Below, piece by piece: positions 49,051 to 60,165 of a DNA stretch of 64,000 bases (within the stretch, counting starts at the first letter, position 1; every line of letters begins with the position of its first letter). The notes beneath the pieces were generated by a model, which did no database searches, was not told the DNA's origin, and saw nothing but the letters and a program-made list of their open reading frames with translations. The position numbers and the translations under genes were made by a program. The stretch comes from Voacanga thouarsii (lineage: Eukaryota > Streptophyta > Magnoliopsida > Gentianales > Apocynaceae): positions 2,693,001-2,757,000 of the forward strand of contig JANUWF010002362.1 of NCBI GenBank assembly GCA_026120185.1, in the 5' to 3' direction.

Positions 49051-49694
49051 CTACCTCCAAAACTGGACCATCCAAACCGCAAGTAAACACTCGGATGGTG
49101 GCCTTAGAAAAGATGGATAATTAGATTGCAATGGTGGAAGGTACGCTCCTTATTTTCGATCATATTGCTAAAGTATTAGTAGATTCCGGTTCTACGCATC
49201 CCTTTGTTGCCAATTTATTTCTTGATTCTATGGAGATAAAAGGGGAATAAATTTCATATGAAATGATTGTTAGTACCCTATTGGAGAAGTAAATGAATAG
49301 TAAGAAAATACATAGGAACTGTAAGATCTTGGTAGGAGATGAAGTATTGGAAGGAGATTTGATAAGTTTGGCCGTAGATGATTATAATGCTGTCTTGGGT
49401 ATGGATGGGCTATCTCAGCATCATGCTCAAGTTGGTTGTAGACATAAAGTAGTACGTTTCCATCAGCTTGGGAAACCTATATTGGAATCTATAAGTGAGG
49501 TTGGAAGGAAAAGTAATATTTTTATTTCAGGGCTCAAGGCCCGAAAGATTATTAGAAAATGGTGTACAGGATACTTGGCTTATGTCATTAATAAGCTAGA
49601 AGAGGTTAAGAAGCCTGAAGATATGCCTGTTGTAAATGAATATTTAGATATTTTTCCAACGGAATTGAAGGAGTTACCGCCGGAGAGAGAGTAG
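49051..49694 (+). pseudogene. pro: Chromovirus aspartic protease, E3, broken
   Basis: 'VLVDSGSTHPFVANLF' carries an intact DSG triad (49182-49190). 'GDEVLEGDLISLAVDDYNAVLGMDGLSQHHA' is the usual second half with the LGMDWL-like motif (here LGMDGL). Open from 49293 to 49694 (133 codons), ending 'EYLDIFPTELKELPPERE' at the protease-RT linker. Stops before 49293 separate it from Gag. Confidence 0.88.
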
Positions 49695-50980
49695 AGTTTT
49701 CCATTAGCTAGTGCCATCGATAGAACCCGTTTCAAGCACTCCTTATAGAATGGTACCTATAGAATTACAGTAGCTCAAGAAACAACTATGGGAGTTAATG
49801 GAGCAAGGGTTTATCCGACCAAGTACTTCGCAGTGAGGAGCACCTGTATTATTTGTAAAAAAGAAAGATAGGTCATTACGAATGTGTATAGATTATCAAG
49901 GGTTAAATGCAGTGATGGTAAAGAATAAATATCCACTGCCCATTGTTGATGAGCTGTTTAACCAGCTGCAGGGAGCTGAATGTTTTTCGAAATTAGACTT
50001 GAGGTAAGGATATTATCAAATCCGGATTTGAGAAGAAGATATACCAAAAACGACATCTAACACTAGATGTGGGCATTTTGAGTTTGTAATGATGACCTTT
50101 GGTGTTACTACTACCTCTGCTGTTTTTATGGACTTGGTGCACCGAACATTTCAGCCGTACTTAGATGATTTTGTGGTTATATTCATATACGACATTCTGG
50201 TGCACTCTAAAGAACCCCAAGAACATGAACAATACCTTCAGAAAGTATTAGGAAAATCAAAGGAGGCTAGATTGTATGCAAAATTTAGTAAGTGTGAGTT
50301 TTGAGTGCAGGAAGTAGCATTCTTGGGACATGTAATATCCAAGGGCGGGATTACAATAGATCTTGCAAAACTTGAGGCGGTGATAAATTGGAAATGCCCC
50401 GAGACTTCGACTGAAATTTGAAGTTGCTTGGGATTAGCAGGGTATTATCGAAGATTTATTAAGGGATTCTCTAAGATAGTAACACCCTTAAATTGACTCA
50501 CCCAAAAGAAAGTCCTCTATGTGTGGACTGAAAAGTGTGAGAAAAGTTTTCAGGAAATAAAATAGAGGTTAAGCTCTGCTCCTATTTTGGCACTACCAAA
50601 TATGGATAAACCTTATGAGGTGTATACGGATGCGTCAAAAGAAGGATTGGCAGGATTATTGATGCATGAGAGAAAGGTGAAAGCCTATATCTCTAGAAAA
50701 TTGAAACCCCATGAGGAGAATTATCCTATGCACGACCTAGAATTGGCAGCTATTGTATTTGCTCTTAAGAAGTGGAGGCATTATTTGTATGGAGTTGAGT
50801 TCAAAGTTTTCACCAATCTCAAAAGTTTGAAGTATATTTTACTCAAAAAGATTTGAATATGAGACAACATCGGTGGATGAAGTTCTTAGAAGAATTTTAG
50901 TTTCCAATCAAGTATCATCCTAGGAAGGCAAACACCGTAGCGGATACTTTTAGTAGGAAAGTGAATTTATCAGCTCTTTG
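49695..50980 (+). pseudogene. pol: Chromovirus reverse transcriptase and RNase H, E3, broken
   Basis: Typical gypsy RT blocks: '[20 protein letters not shown]' , '[19 protein letters not shown]', 'FVMMTFGVTTTSAVFMDLVHRTF' and 'FVVIFIYDILVHSK'. The normal catalytic FIDD has become FIYD (Tyr codon 50188-50190), which should abolish polymerase activity. RNase H (50587-50856) shows '[14 protein letters not shown]' with Asp present and '[22 protein letters not shown]', but 'FTDHKSL' reads FTNLKSL. Stops at conserved Arg or Trp positions include TGA at 50029, 50302, 50419 and 50494. Confidence 0.92.
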
Positions 50981-52141
50981 GATGTTACAAATTCTAGAAT
51001 TGGAAACATTTTCCGTAGAGGGAGAAATAAGGCTGAATAATATTTCCATTTAACCTACCTTCCTACAACAGTTGAAGGAAGAGCAAGATAAATATGAAGA
51101 GTTACAGAGGTTGATGCAAAAAGAGGTAAATAAAGGAGGAGACGAGTTTTAAAGGGACATTGATGGCATTGTTTATTACCAAAATCGGTATTGTATCCCG
51201 AAACAGTCTATCATAAAGCAAGAAATTTTAGCATAAGACACCTTGAAGTAAGTATACTATCCATTCATGAGCCGTAAAGATGTATTAGGATTTAAAACGA
51301 CATTATTAGTGGATTGGTATGAAGAATTAACTTGTCAGCAAGTGAAGCTGATCAGCAATGGCCTTAAAAGTATTGCCACTATTACCCAACTCTATCATGG
51401 AAATGGAATGAAATTACTATGGATTTCATTACAAGATTACCCATGGCAGTAGGACAATGAGATAGTATATGAGTGATAATGGATCGATTGACTAAGTTCG
51501 CCTATTTCATCCCTATCAATCAACGAGATTCTCTAGAGAAGTTAAATAAAATCTATATGGAAGAAAATATTAGTTCCCGTTATATTGGGAAGTTTAGCAT
51601 TGAGAATGGGTGAACAAGATGCTTTTGATGAAAAGGTTCGATAGACTGTAGAGATGATCAAAGCCAAGTTAGAAGTAGTGCAAAGTAGACAAAAAAGTTA
51701 TACAGATTGATGTGGGAGAGATTTGGAATTTACTAAAGGGGATCATGTATTCTTGAAGTTGGCTCCACAACAACAATTGGGAATCAAAGAACAAGAAAAG
51801 ACGCTGGACCGTACCCTATTGTTGAGAAGATTGGGAAAGTAGCATATCGATTTGGAGTTACCAATAGAACTTCAAGTTATTCACGACATCTTTTATGTAT
51901 CCCAACTTCGAAAGTATGTGTCTGATCCTACCCACGTTTTGAATGAAGAACCCATTAAATTGACTCTAAGCTTGAAGAATGAGGAAAAGCCTGTTAAGAT
52001 CTTGGAGTATGCTGAAAAGGAATTAGGGAATGAGAAAATTCCACTTGTACAAGTATCATGGAATCATTATCCTGTACAAGATGCAACTTAGGAGACGGAC
52101 GCAAAGATGTTGAAGAAATACCCAGAACTATTCCAAGTGTA
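50981..52141 (+). pseudogene. int: Chromovirus integrase with chromodomain, E3, core deleted
   Basis: After 'KYHPRKANTVADTFSRKVNLS' the integrase N-terminal part is traceable ('LTCQQVK', 'GLKSIATI', a shifted WKW..ITMDFI block, then 'IMDRLTKFAYFIPI'). The next blocks (second catalytic Asp to Glu) are missing, and the sequence resumes at 'QTVEMIKAKLEVVQSRQKSY'-like residues, so roughly 100 or more codons are deleted. The C-terminal part has 'GDHVFLKLAP', 'HDIFYVSQLRKYV' and a chromodomain (about 51990-52141): 'PVKILEYAEKELGNEKIPLVQVSWN' , then 'ETDAKMLKKYPELF'. A C-terminal chromodomain defines chromoviruses and in this form suggests Tekay. Confidence 0.88.
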
Positions 52142-52170
52142 AGCCAAATTTCGAGGATGAAATTTTTTCA

Positions 52171-52182
52171 AGGAGGGGAGAA
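52171..52182 (+). promoter_or_regulatory. E3 polypurine tract
   Basis: AGGAGGGGAGAA directly precedes the 3' LTR start TGTAAAACC. Confidence 0.9.
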
Positions 52183-55100
52183 TGTAAAACCTAACTTTTT
52201 ACTTTCGATTGGCTACTATTTATAATAGTATGAGAATTTGTATTGATGTCAAGAACAAAAGTTGAACGGTGTAATGAGATGAATGCTTTGGTGAAATAAA
52301 ATTTTGTTGGGACCTCGCTGTAATTATTGGATTTGTTCCACCCGTACCCTAAATTTTTAGAAAGCTATTATTATTTTAAAAAATAAGAATTTGAAGGTAT
52401 TCTGAAAAGAGAAATTGATCTGTGCAATGAAACGCATGTTTTGGTGTAAATTATGCTACCCGGAGAATCGGGGGTATTTTCGTCATTTTGACCGCGCCCG
52501 TGACTTTAACCGCAAATTTGACCAAGTAGAGAAAGAATTGAAGAAATTAAGTGTTACCAATGGATTCAATGGAATTTTTGGAGGTGAATGGTGAAATAAA
52601 ATATTTTCCCGTTAAGGACCTAATTTTGATCATTTCTGAAGAAAATAGGAAAATGTGGTTGAAAATGGGACGTGTGGCTCCTTGTGATTGATGGCCAAGG
52701 ACAAGTTTCAAATAATAAGAGGATTCTTGAAATATTCATGCATGAAAAACTTCTTAAATAAGCATTGCAAAAAATTAAGTAAAATGCGAGAAAAAAAAAT
52801 GAGATCGCGACACTTGTAATGTAGCCACCATTCATTTAATTGAGAAAAATCCTATTGGACATTATTTTGACCAAGAATGGTGGTGGATTTAGAGGAGAAA
52901 CCGGCCAAGGCCATAAAAGAAGAAGGAAGGAAGAAATAAGGAAGAAAAGGAAAGGAAAAATCAAGGAAAAAAGAGAAAAAGTGAGAGAAAGAAAAAGTGT
53001 GTATTTCTTGGTGTGTTATTGGTGTGATTGGAGCAAGATCAAGCCAAAACATCCTATACACAAGGTAAAGTCCTATGCTTCAAGAATTAAAGTTGTAGAT
53101 TTCATTACAGTGATCGTTTTGATATGAATTATAACATTAAAACATGATATTTGTGATGATTAAAATAATTACTCTGTACTATATGAGACTTTATGTGTGC
53201 AAATGTGTGTACCGGCTGGATGAAGGATTCGTAGGCTATATTTTGTATGGTGAATAAGGGTATTTGAATGGTGATTTAAAGGGGGGTTCATGATTGAGAA
53301 GAAAGATGGTTGAGTTGGGATAAAAATAGGGTTAAATGCTAATGAAAATGGATTATGGTTGTTTTTGAACGTTGATGTTTATTGTATGCTATTTGCATAA
53401 GAACTTAGTGGCTTTATTGAACCTGGAAAATGGAAAAATTAAGGTTTTTTTAAGGTAAATGAAGTGGACTAAGGGTTATATAGGAGCTATGAATCAAGAA
53501 GCACAAGTAGTTGAACTTGTTTTGTGAAAATGGACTAAAAACAAAAAAACTACTGGGGCTGTTTTTGCCTAGTAACAAGTCATGGGGACAAGAAATCTAA
53601 AAGAGTCCAACTCAGAATTAAATTTAAGAGTCTTATGGTCATTTTGGTATATCATACAGCAAAATCGGAGTTGTGGATTGAATGTTATGTCCAAAACAAA
53701 ATCATGTGTCAAAACAACAAAATTTCAAAAATTTGCTTGGAACATGGACGAATTTAAGAATGATTAATTGTGTGATTTTGGATGAAATAATTTGGGAAAT
53801 ATGAAGTGAATCCTTTGTTTATGAAGGGAGGATGTATGTGGAAAAATGAAAATGAAATAATTGAACAAACGACATGAAGGAAAGTTGAGCGTTTTCCTTA
53901 ACCGTCGGCTACCGTCAGGCACGTCGGTTGGACGTTGGCCAACTATCGGCTATTTTTTGACAGAATGCGAATTGACTCGAAAACGGTGTTTTGTGTAGGT
54001 TTAGCAATAAATGACCAACGGAACATCGAAAACGGTAGAAACAGTGACTAAACAGCCCTAAACGAAAAGAGTTACTTAGGACACGAGGTGAGTCCCTTGA
54101 ATTTCTAAAACTTTTTCTAAAGCTAGTGTGCTTTGTTTTTCCATGAAATGCTATGTTATATACCATTTTGGAAATCCTTGGATATGTTTAAGGTTTATCT
54201 GAGTAAGATTTGTTTTTATGCTATTTCAGGCTTGAATGAATTTTATGATTAGCTTGGAAACCTTAACAGATGATTAAAGTATGGTTTCGTAAATTTAGTC
54301 CTTTTTGAAAAATGGTAAATTTTAGAATTTGGTAATCATAAATTGACTAGAATGCCCTTATTGAAACATTTTATGGAAATGTGTTTGGAAACTTTGAATT
54401 TAATCCTCTTTTGGGATTAGAATTATTTTGGATTTCTTGGAATGAGTTCCTTTTAGAATCGGGTATACGGTAAATGACCGAAATGCCCTTATTGAAACTT
54501 TTGTGAATACTTTTCCAATCGGGTAAGCATAAAATGACCCGAATACCCTTGGAAAGTCTTTTGGAAATTGGGTATGGATAAAATGGCCTGAATACCCTTG
54601 GAAATGACTTTTGTAATCGAGCAAGGGGAAAATGACACAGATACTATTGGAAACTTGCTTTTATATATGAAAAGAACTCTTTAACCTGTCTTGATATGGT
54701 TTTGAAAAATGATCTCTCGTGATGAGATAGACTTTTGCAAAATAATTTTTTGATCCCCGAAATTATTTTATTGGCCTAATATGCCATGGAATGAATTTAT
54801 TGGCTCAGTGGAGCTTATGTGAATGATGATCTGACTTGCGAGTCAGTAGGATCAAATTTTGGAAAGTGTTGTTTTGCCCCAAAAATGTTTTGATTTGAAA
54901 ATTCTATGGGATCAGATAACCCTCTGGCCTGATCAGTTTGATGGGGTTGGTATTATTAACGTTGAGTACTCAGCAAAGACTTTGATCTTTGTACTATCCT
55001 ACATTAGAGTTAGACGACCCTAGCAACCTGGCCAAGTTCTAGGGATTGTCTTACTTCAAACGAGATGACAGGATATTGAGATGAGTCGTCCTGGCTAGCC

Positions 55101-55978
55101 GTTTAGCACCTTGCAATTGCCGCGTTTGCGGGTGCTTTTTATTTTGAGTCATTCACTGGATGTCGGGCGGGGACACTCGGTGCATTTGACTTCTTACCAC
55201 CTTAATGGTGATTAACGTCAGGATTAGGACCCCTGGCTTATAGTGGTAAGTAAAAGATTGTGTGATGCGATATACTAGGTATACTGTGATATACCTAAGC
55301 AAAAGTATGCTATAGTGTACTTATTCTGGTGACATATGGTTGAGTACTTGAGGCTTCAGTCTCAGTACAATGATATATAGTGCCGAAGGCAAGGAATGCG
55401 GGACTTACATGTGGATATAGACCGACCTTCTGTTACAGAAGTGCCTGTAATTTGAAAAAAAATAGGGCAATGATTTGAAATCTGAAATAAATTTTTCCAA
55501 AAATGATTGAGTTCTGAATAAACTTTTCTTTAGAAAGTTTTGGAATTGTTTCCAGTGAACAAATGATATGCTATTCCACAAAAGTTTTATGTACCCTATT
55601 CTTTCAGAAAGCACTAGCATACACGGGACTCACTGGGTGATTCGTCGCTCACACATGTCTTTTGTTTTACCTTTTTGTAGGATCTAGAGCAGAGCGGACC
55701 TATGGATAGAAGGATGATACCACAGAGTCAGCGGTTTAGGTCTGGACAGCTTTCCTTTTAATTATGTACTATATTCTATTATAGATAGAGATGGTATGTA
55801 TGAGATCCTCTGATATATGTATATGTGTGGCCATCAGTGTAGGATATTGTTGAGTTTGGATCTTGTATATGTATTTACTCTATTGTTTTCGTTATAAAGA
55901 CCCCTTGTCCGGGAAACTGGACGGGGCGACACCTGGTATTGATATACTACTGTTGTTGTCTTTAGTAGGGGTGTTACA
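52183..55978 (+). repeat. E3 3' LTR (3796 bp)
   Basis: Collinear with 38015-41513 plus 45669-46079 and with C1 and C2. Starts TGTAAAACCTAAC (decayed TGTAACACCCCAC), ends GGGGTGTTACA. It has a shorter GTCGG array (about 53901-53958) than the 5' LTR and lacks A3. Confidence 0.92.
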
Positions 55979-56595
55979 AAATAATTAGGGAAATATGAAG
56001 TGAATCATTTGTTTATGAAGGGATAAAGGATGTAGAAAAAAGAAAATAAAAGAATCGAACAAAGGATAAAAAAATGAGGTGAACGAAGATTAAACATTTT
56101 CCTTAACCGTCGGCTACCCGTCGGGCATGTCAGCCAACCGTCGGCTATTTTTCAATCGAACACAAATTGACCTGAAAATGATGTTTGGTGTAGGTTTAGC
56201 AATAAATGGACAACGGAATGTCGAAAATGGTAGAGACGCTGATTAAACGGCAGTGAACGTAAAGGGTTACTTAGGACATGAGGTGAGTCCCTTTGATTTC
56301 TAAAACCTTTTGAAAGCTAGTGTGCTTCACTTTTCCATGAAATTCTATGTTTTATACCGTTTTGGAAATCCCTGAATATGCTATTTGAATGAACTTTATA
56401 ATTGTCTTGTAAACCTTAATGGATGATTAAAGCATGAATTTTGTGAATTTAGTCCTTTTGGATTAAATATTTGGGATTTTCGAAAAATGGTGATTTTTTG
56501 AATCGGGTATTCATAAATTGATTGAAATGCCCTTATTGAAACATTTTATAGAAATGTGTTTGGAAACTTTAAATTTAATCCTCTCTTAGGATTAG

Positions 56596-58120
56596 TGATA
56601 GGGCCTAAATTAGTTATATTTGTCTTAGTTATTTGAGGCTATTTTGTGATACATTTTGTTCAATAACTAGTTATATTCCTTCATATTTGATATTTTATCT
56701 TTGAAAATGTATTTTGTGCATTATTTTAGATTTTAGAGGTAAAACAAAGTTAAAACGTCGCAAAACAGAACAGAGGCGACACCGGACTGACCAGAGGGAC
56801 CAGTTCCAGCCATGTGCTATTGGCATGAACTTCGAGACGACAAAAAATTATTGAAACAGGATTGGAACAGAACCAAATCGGTGCTGGCTCTAGTAGCCAA
56901 GGTGGCACCGGCTGTCCTCTGAACAACAGTGCTTGGAAATCAAGAAAAAATAGGTGAACAATGGAAGAAATAGAACACAATTGGCGCTGACTCCAACAGC
57001 TAAGACGGCATCAGCTATGCCCTGAGGATAATACGGACTTTGATTTTTTCACGCGATTTTTGATAATCTGCAGAATTTTAGTGTCTTCCTACTTCTACTC
57101 GGCCAAGAACCTTACACCAGCGAGTTTAGGCACTTCCTAAGCCTATAAATAGATGGAAAACACAATAAAAAAGAGAAAGAATTCATATATCATCATAGAA
57201 AATCACTCAATTCAAAGGAAGAATTCTTTAATTCAAGGAAGGTTGTGTAAGAGGGTCTTCAAAGGAAGAAGAAGGAGGCTTGTCTATGAGTGTTTTCTTT
57301 TACTTTGTTTTCTTTTTCTTGAACAATGATGTATTAATTGTTTTATTGTAGTTTGTCATTGTTTTAGGTATTCATGATTGTTAGAGTTATTTGATCTTTT
57401 GATTAATTAATTGTTATTCTTGATATTTAATTACTTGTGCAAATTATGAGATTAATTGGTTGTTTCTTTCTATTAACTTGCTTGAGAAAGGGGTTGATGG
57501 TGATTTCAATTTGTTAATTTCATATTTATTGTCTTTTAACTTGCTTGAGAAAAGTGTTAATTGCTAAGAACAGGATAATTAAAGGTTAATTGATGTTTGC
57601 CAGAGTATGGATTCATTGGTTAATTTCATGTTTTAAGTTTGCCAGAGTATGGAAATTTAATCAAGGACTGTGTTTAATGCATCTTTTGGCTGAATTAGTT
57701 GACACGGAGTATGTGATGCTAATTTGTCTAGAAGATAGTGATTTCATGGATTGGGAAAGAAGTGAGTCTACTTTCATCCTTTAGGATGCTAAGAGAATAA
57801 TTAGCTATGATAATGATTGGGTTCTTTAAGATTATATTTGTCTAAATAATGGCCTGGGCTACATAATTCTTCATCCTTGACATGTATATATTCTTTTATT
57901 TTATTTTATTTTTCACTTTATTCAGTCGGTTAAACACTGAAAGAAAAATGACTGATGTATACTTGTTCTTAGAGGATCGACACTTGTTTGAACCCTATGA
58001 TATATTAATGATGAGTACCCTTGCTCATATGTGTAATTTGGGGTTAACGTTTAAATTTAAACTTAATTGGAAATGTGCTTATTTTTATATGATTCTTATA
58101 CCCAAATCCAACACACATCA
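56596..58120 (+). mobile_element. Gypsy-like solo LTR E4, 1525 bp
   Basis: Starts TGATAGGGCCTAAATTAG, ends CACACATCA, with perfect duplication ATTAG at 56591-56595 and 58121-58125 inside C2. Removing it restores the LTR seen at 54410-54450. TATA box CTATAAATA at 57143-57151. It carries imperfect GGCACCGGCT-type repeats (about 56770-57010), similar in flavour to the LTR piece at 46800-46930. TGAT...ATCA ends fit several non-chromovirus Ty3/gypsy lineages; the exact one is unknown. Confidence 0.9.
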
Positions 58121-59027
58121 ATTAGAATTCTGGCATTTGTTGATATGAGTTCCTTTTGGAATCGAGTATTTGGAAAATAATCCAAATGTCCTTATTGGAA
58201 TGTTTTATGAAAACCTTTGGATTCAGGTATTCGGTAAATGATCGAAACATCCTTATTGGAACTTTTGTGAATACTTTTCAAATTGGATAAGGGTAAAATG
58301 ACCCGAATAGCCTCGGAAAGTCTTTTGGAATCAAGTATGGATAAAATGATCTGAATACCATTGGAAATGACTTTTGTGATCGAGTACAGAAAAAATGACT
58401 CGGATACTCTTGGAAACATGTTTTGATGTGTCAACAGAACTCTCTATCCTATTTCAACATGATTTTAGAAAATGATCTTTCATGATGAGATTGACTTTTG
58501 GAAAATAACCTTTTGATTCTGAAAATTATTTTATTGGCCTAATGTGCCATGGAATAAATTGATTGGCTCTGTGGAGCTTATGTGAATGATGATCTGACTT
58601 GAGAGCCAGTGGGATCAAATTCTGAAAAGTGTTATTTTGCCTCAAAAATGTTTTAATTTGAAAATCCTATGGTATCATATAGCCCTCTGTCCTGATCAGT
58701 CAGACGGGGTTGGTATTGTTGACGTTAAGTACTTAGCAAGGACTTTGATATTTGTACTAACTCATGTTAGAGATAGACGACCCCAAGTAACCCGATCAGT
58801 TCTGGGGATTGTCTTACTCCAAACAGGGCGACAGGACAAAGAGATGAGTCATCCTGGCTAGTCGTTTAGAACCTGGCAATTGTCGTGCCTTGTGTGTACT
58901 TTGTGATTTGGATTGTTCACGGGCTAGGCTGGACACCTGGCATTGTTCTAACCCCTTGTTGCCTCAATGGTGATTGACGTCAGGATTGGGACCCATAGCT
59001 TACGCTAGCAAGTAAAGGATTTTCCAG

Positions 59028-59171
59028 CGACGCACGGATCGAGTACTGGAGGCTACGGTCTCAGTACGATGGCATGTGCAAGTTGGTGTGCTTATCTGGC
59101 GATGCACAGATCAAGTACTGGAGACTGCGGTCACAGTCCGATGACACGTGCATGTTGATGTACTTATCCGG
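59028..59171 (+). repeat. 72-bp tandem duplication in C2
   Basis: Units 59028-59099 and 59100-59171 share 'CGAyGCACrGATCrAGTACTGGAG' in register and a matching middle 'CAGTmCGATGrCAyGTGCA', with a third partial unit from 59172. The other family C LTRs show only one or a degenerate version here. Confidence 0.8.
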
Positions 59172-60165
59172 CAATGCGCAATTGAGTGCGGTAAGGCGAA
59201 GTCCCTGGCACAATAAGATCGTGATGCGAAAGGCGAAGCCTTGTGAGCTTTGTATACAGGCCGACTTTTTGTTGGAGAAGTGCTTGTGATTTGGAATTGG
59301 GGTAATGTTTTGAAACTAAAATATAGTTTTCTAAAAATAATTGAGTTCTTGATAAACTCTTCTTTAGAGAGTTTTGGAATGGTTTTCAGTGAACAAATGA
59401 TATGCTATTCCACAAAAGTTTTATGTACCCTATTCTTTCATAAAGCACTAGCACACACGGGACTCATTGGGTGATTCGTCATTCATACGCATTTTTTATC
59501 TTACCTTTTGTAGGATCCAGAACTGAACGGATCTACGGGAAAAAGTACGATACCACAGAGTTGGCAATTTAGGTCTTGATAGCTTTCCTTTTGATCATGT
59601 ACTATATTTTGTTATAGATAGAGATGGCATGTATAAAATTCTCTGATGGATGTATATGTGTGGTCATTAGTGTGGGATATTGTTGAGTCTGGACCTTATT
59701 TATGTATTTACTTTGTTGTTTCCATTATAAAGACCCCTTGTCCAGGAAACTAGATGGGGTGACTCCCGGTGTTGATATGGTTCCACTGTTGTCTTTAGTA
59801 GGGGTGTTACATCTAGTCCTTCCATTTGAATCTATTCTTTAAACTCTTTAGGATAGATCATTTAGCTTACTAGTTTAGGTCTTACATTCTTGTTAGGGGT
59901 TGTATTTGGTTGCCTAAATCTCTACTTCAAAGTGTTCTTGGTGTCTTATTAAATCAAAGGTCTTTGGTCATAATTTAGAAGACTTGATTCTCTATTTTTG
60001 GGTTTTAGTTTCTTTATTTTGGCCTAGGGTTCTCGTATTATAAGTTACGTACTTGTTTTCTTGATTAAAATTTTATTTTGTGTCACTTTTGGATCTTGTA
60101 ATTTTTCTTCATTTTTAGCTACGAAATTCACATAAAATCAGCCCCAATAAGCTCGCATAAGTACA

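Larger units (their letters stand above)
38015..55978 (+). mobile_element. Chromovirus E3 (Tekay-like Ty3/gypsy), complete structure, dead
   Basis: It has two family C LTRs, an intact PBS, gag, protease, RT, RNase H, integrase with C-terminal chromodomain and a PPT. The perfect duplication AAATA flanks it (38010-38014 and 55979-55983) within the C2 LTR, so the family inserted into its own LTR. Net length is about 13.8 kb without A3. Every coding domain is damaged: zinc-knuckle and RT active-site substitutions, an integrase deletion and many stops. A 3'-terminal fragment of another gypsy element sits in the leader. Confidence 0.92.
36460..59811 (+). mobile_element. Family C giant solo LTR, copy C2, interrupted by E3 and E4
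   Basis: Starts TGTAACACCCCAC, ends GGGGTGTTACA, and is flanked by the perfect duplication TCTAG (36455-36459 and 59812-59816) inside the E1 3' LTR. Its own segments are 36460-38014, 55984-56595 and 58126-59811. They total about 3.85 kb, matching C1. It has no internal region of its own and is therefore a solo LTR. Confidence 0.9.
22273..60160 (+). mobile_element. Ty3/gypsy element E1, pol-less, inflated by nested insertions
   Basis: The LTRs start TGATAGGAATCTACT (22273 and 35707). The 5' LTR ends CACATAA (27374) before a PBS and the 3' LTR ends GCATAA (60160). A 5-bp duplication GTACA flanks it at 22268-22272 and 60161-60165. Net LTR lengths after removing nested DNA are about 1149 and 1097 bp, which supports the reconstruction. 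The internal region keeps a leader, part of gag and an aspartic protease, but no RT, RNase H or integrase. Four insertions sit in it directly or indirectly (C1, B and C2, with E3, A3 and E4 inside C2). The LTR end ATAA instead of a CA terminus is unusual. Confidence 0.85.
35707..60160 (+). repeat. E1 3' LTR, split by C2 and its nested elements
   Basis: Segments 35707-36459 and 59817-60160. The second segment continues exactly where the first stops when compared with the 5' LTR, from 'TCTAGTCCTTCCATTTGAATCTATTC' region to GCATAA at 60160, followed by the TSD GTACA. Confidence 0.85.
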
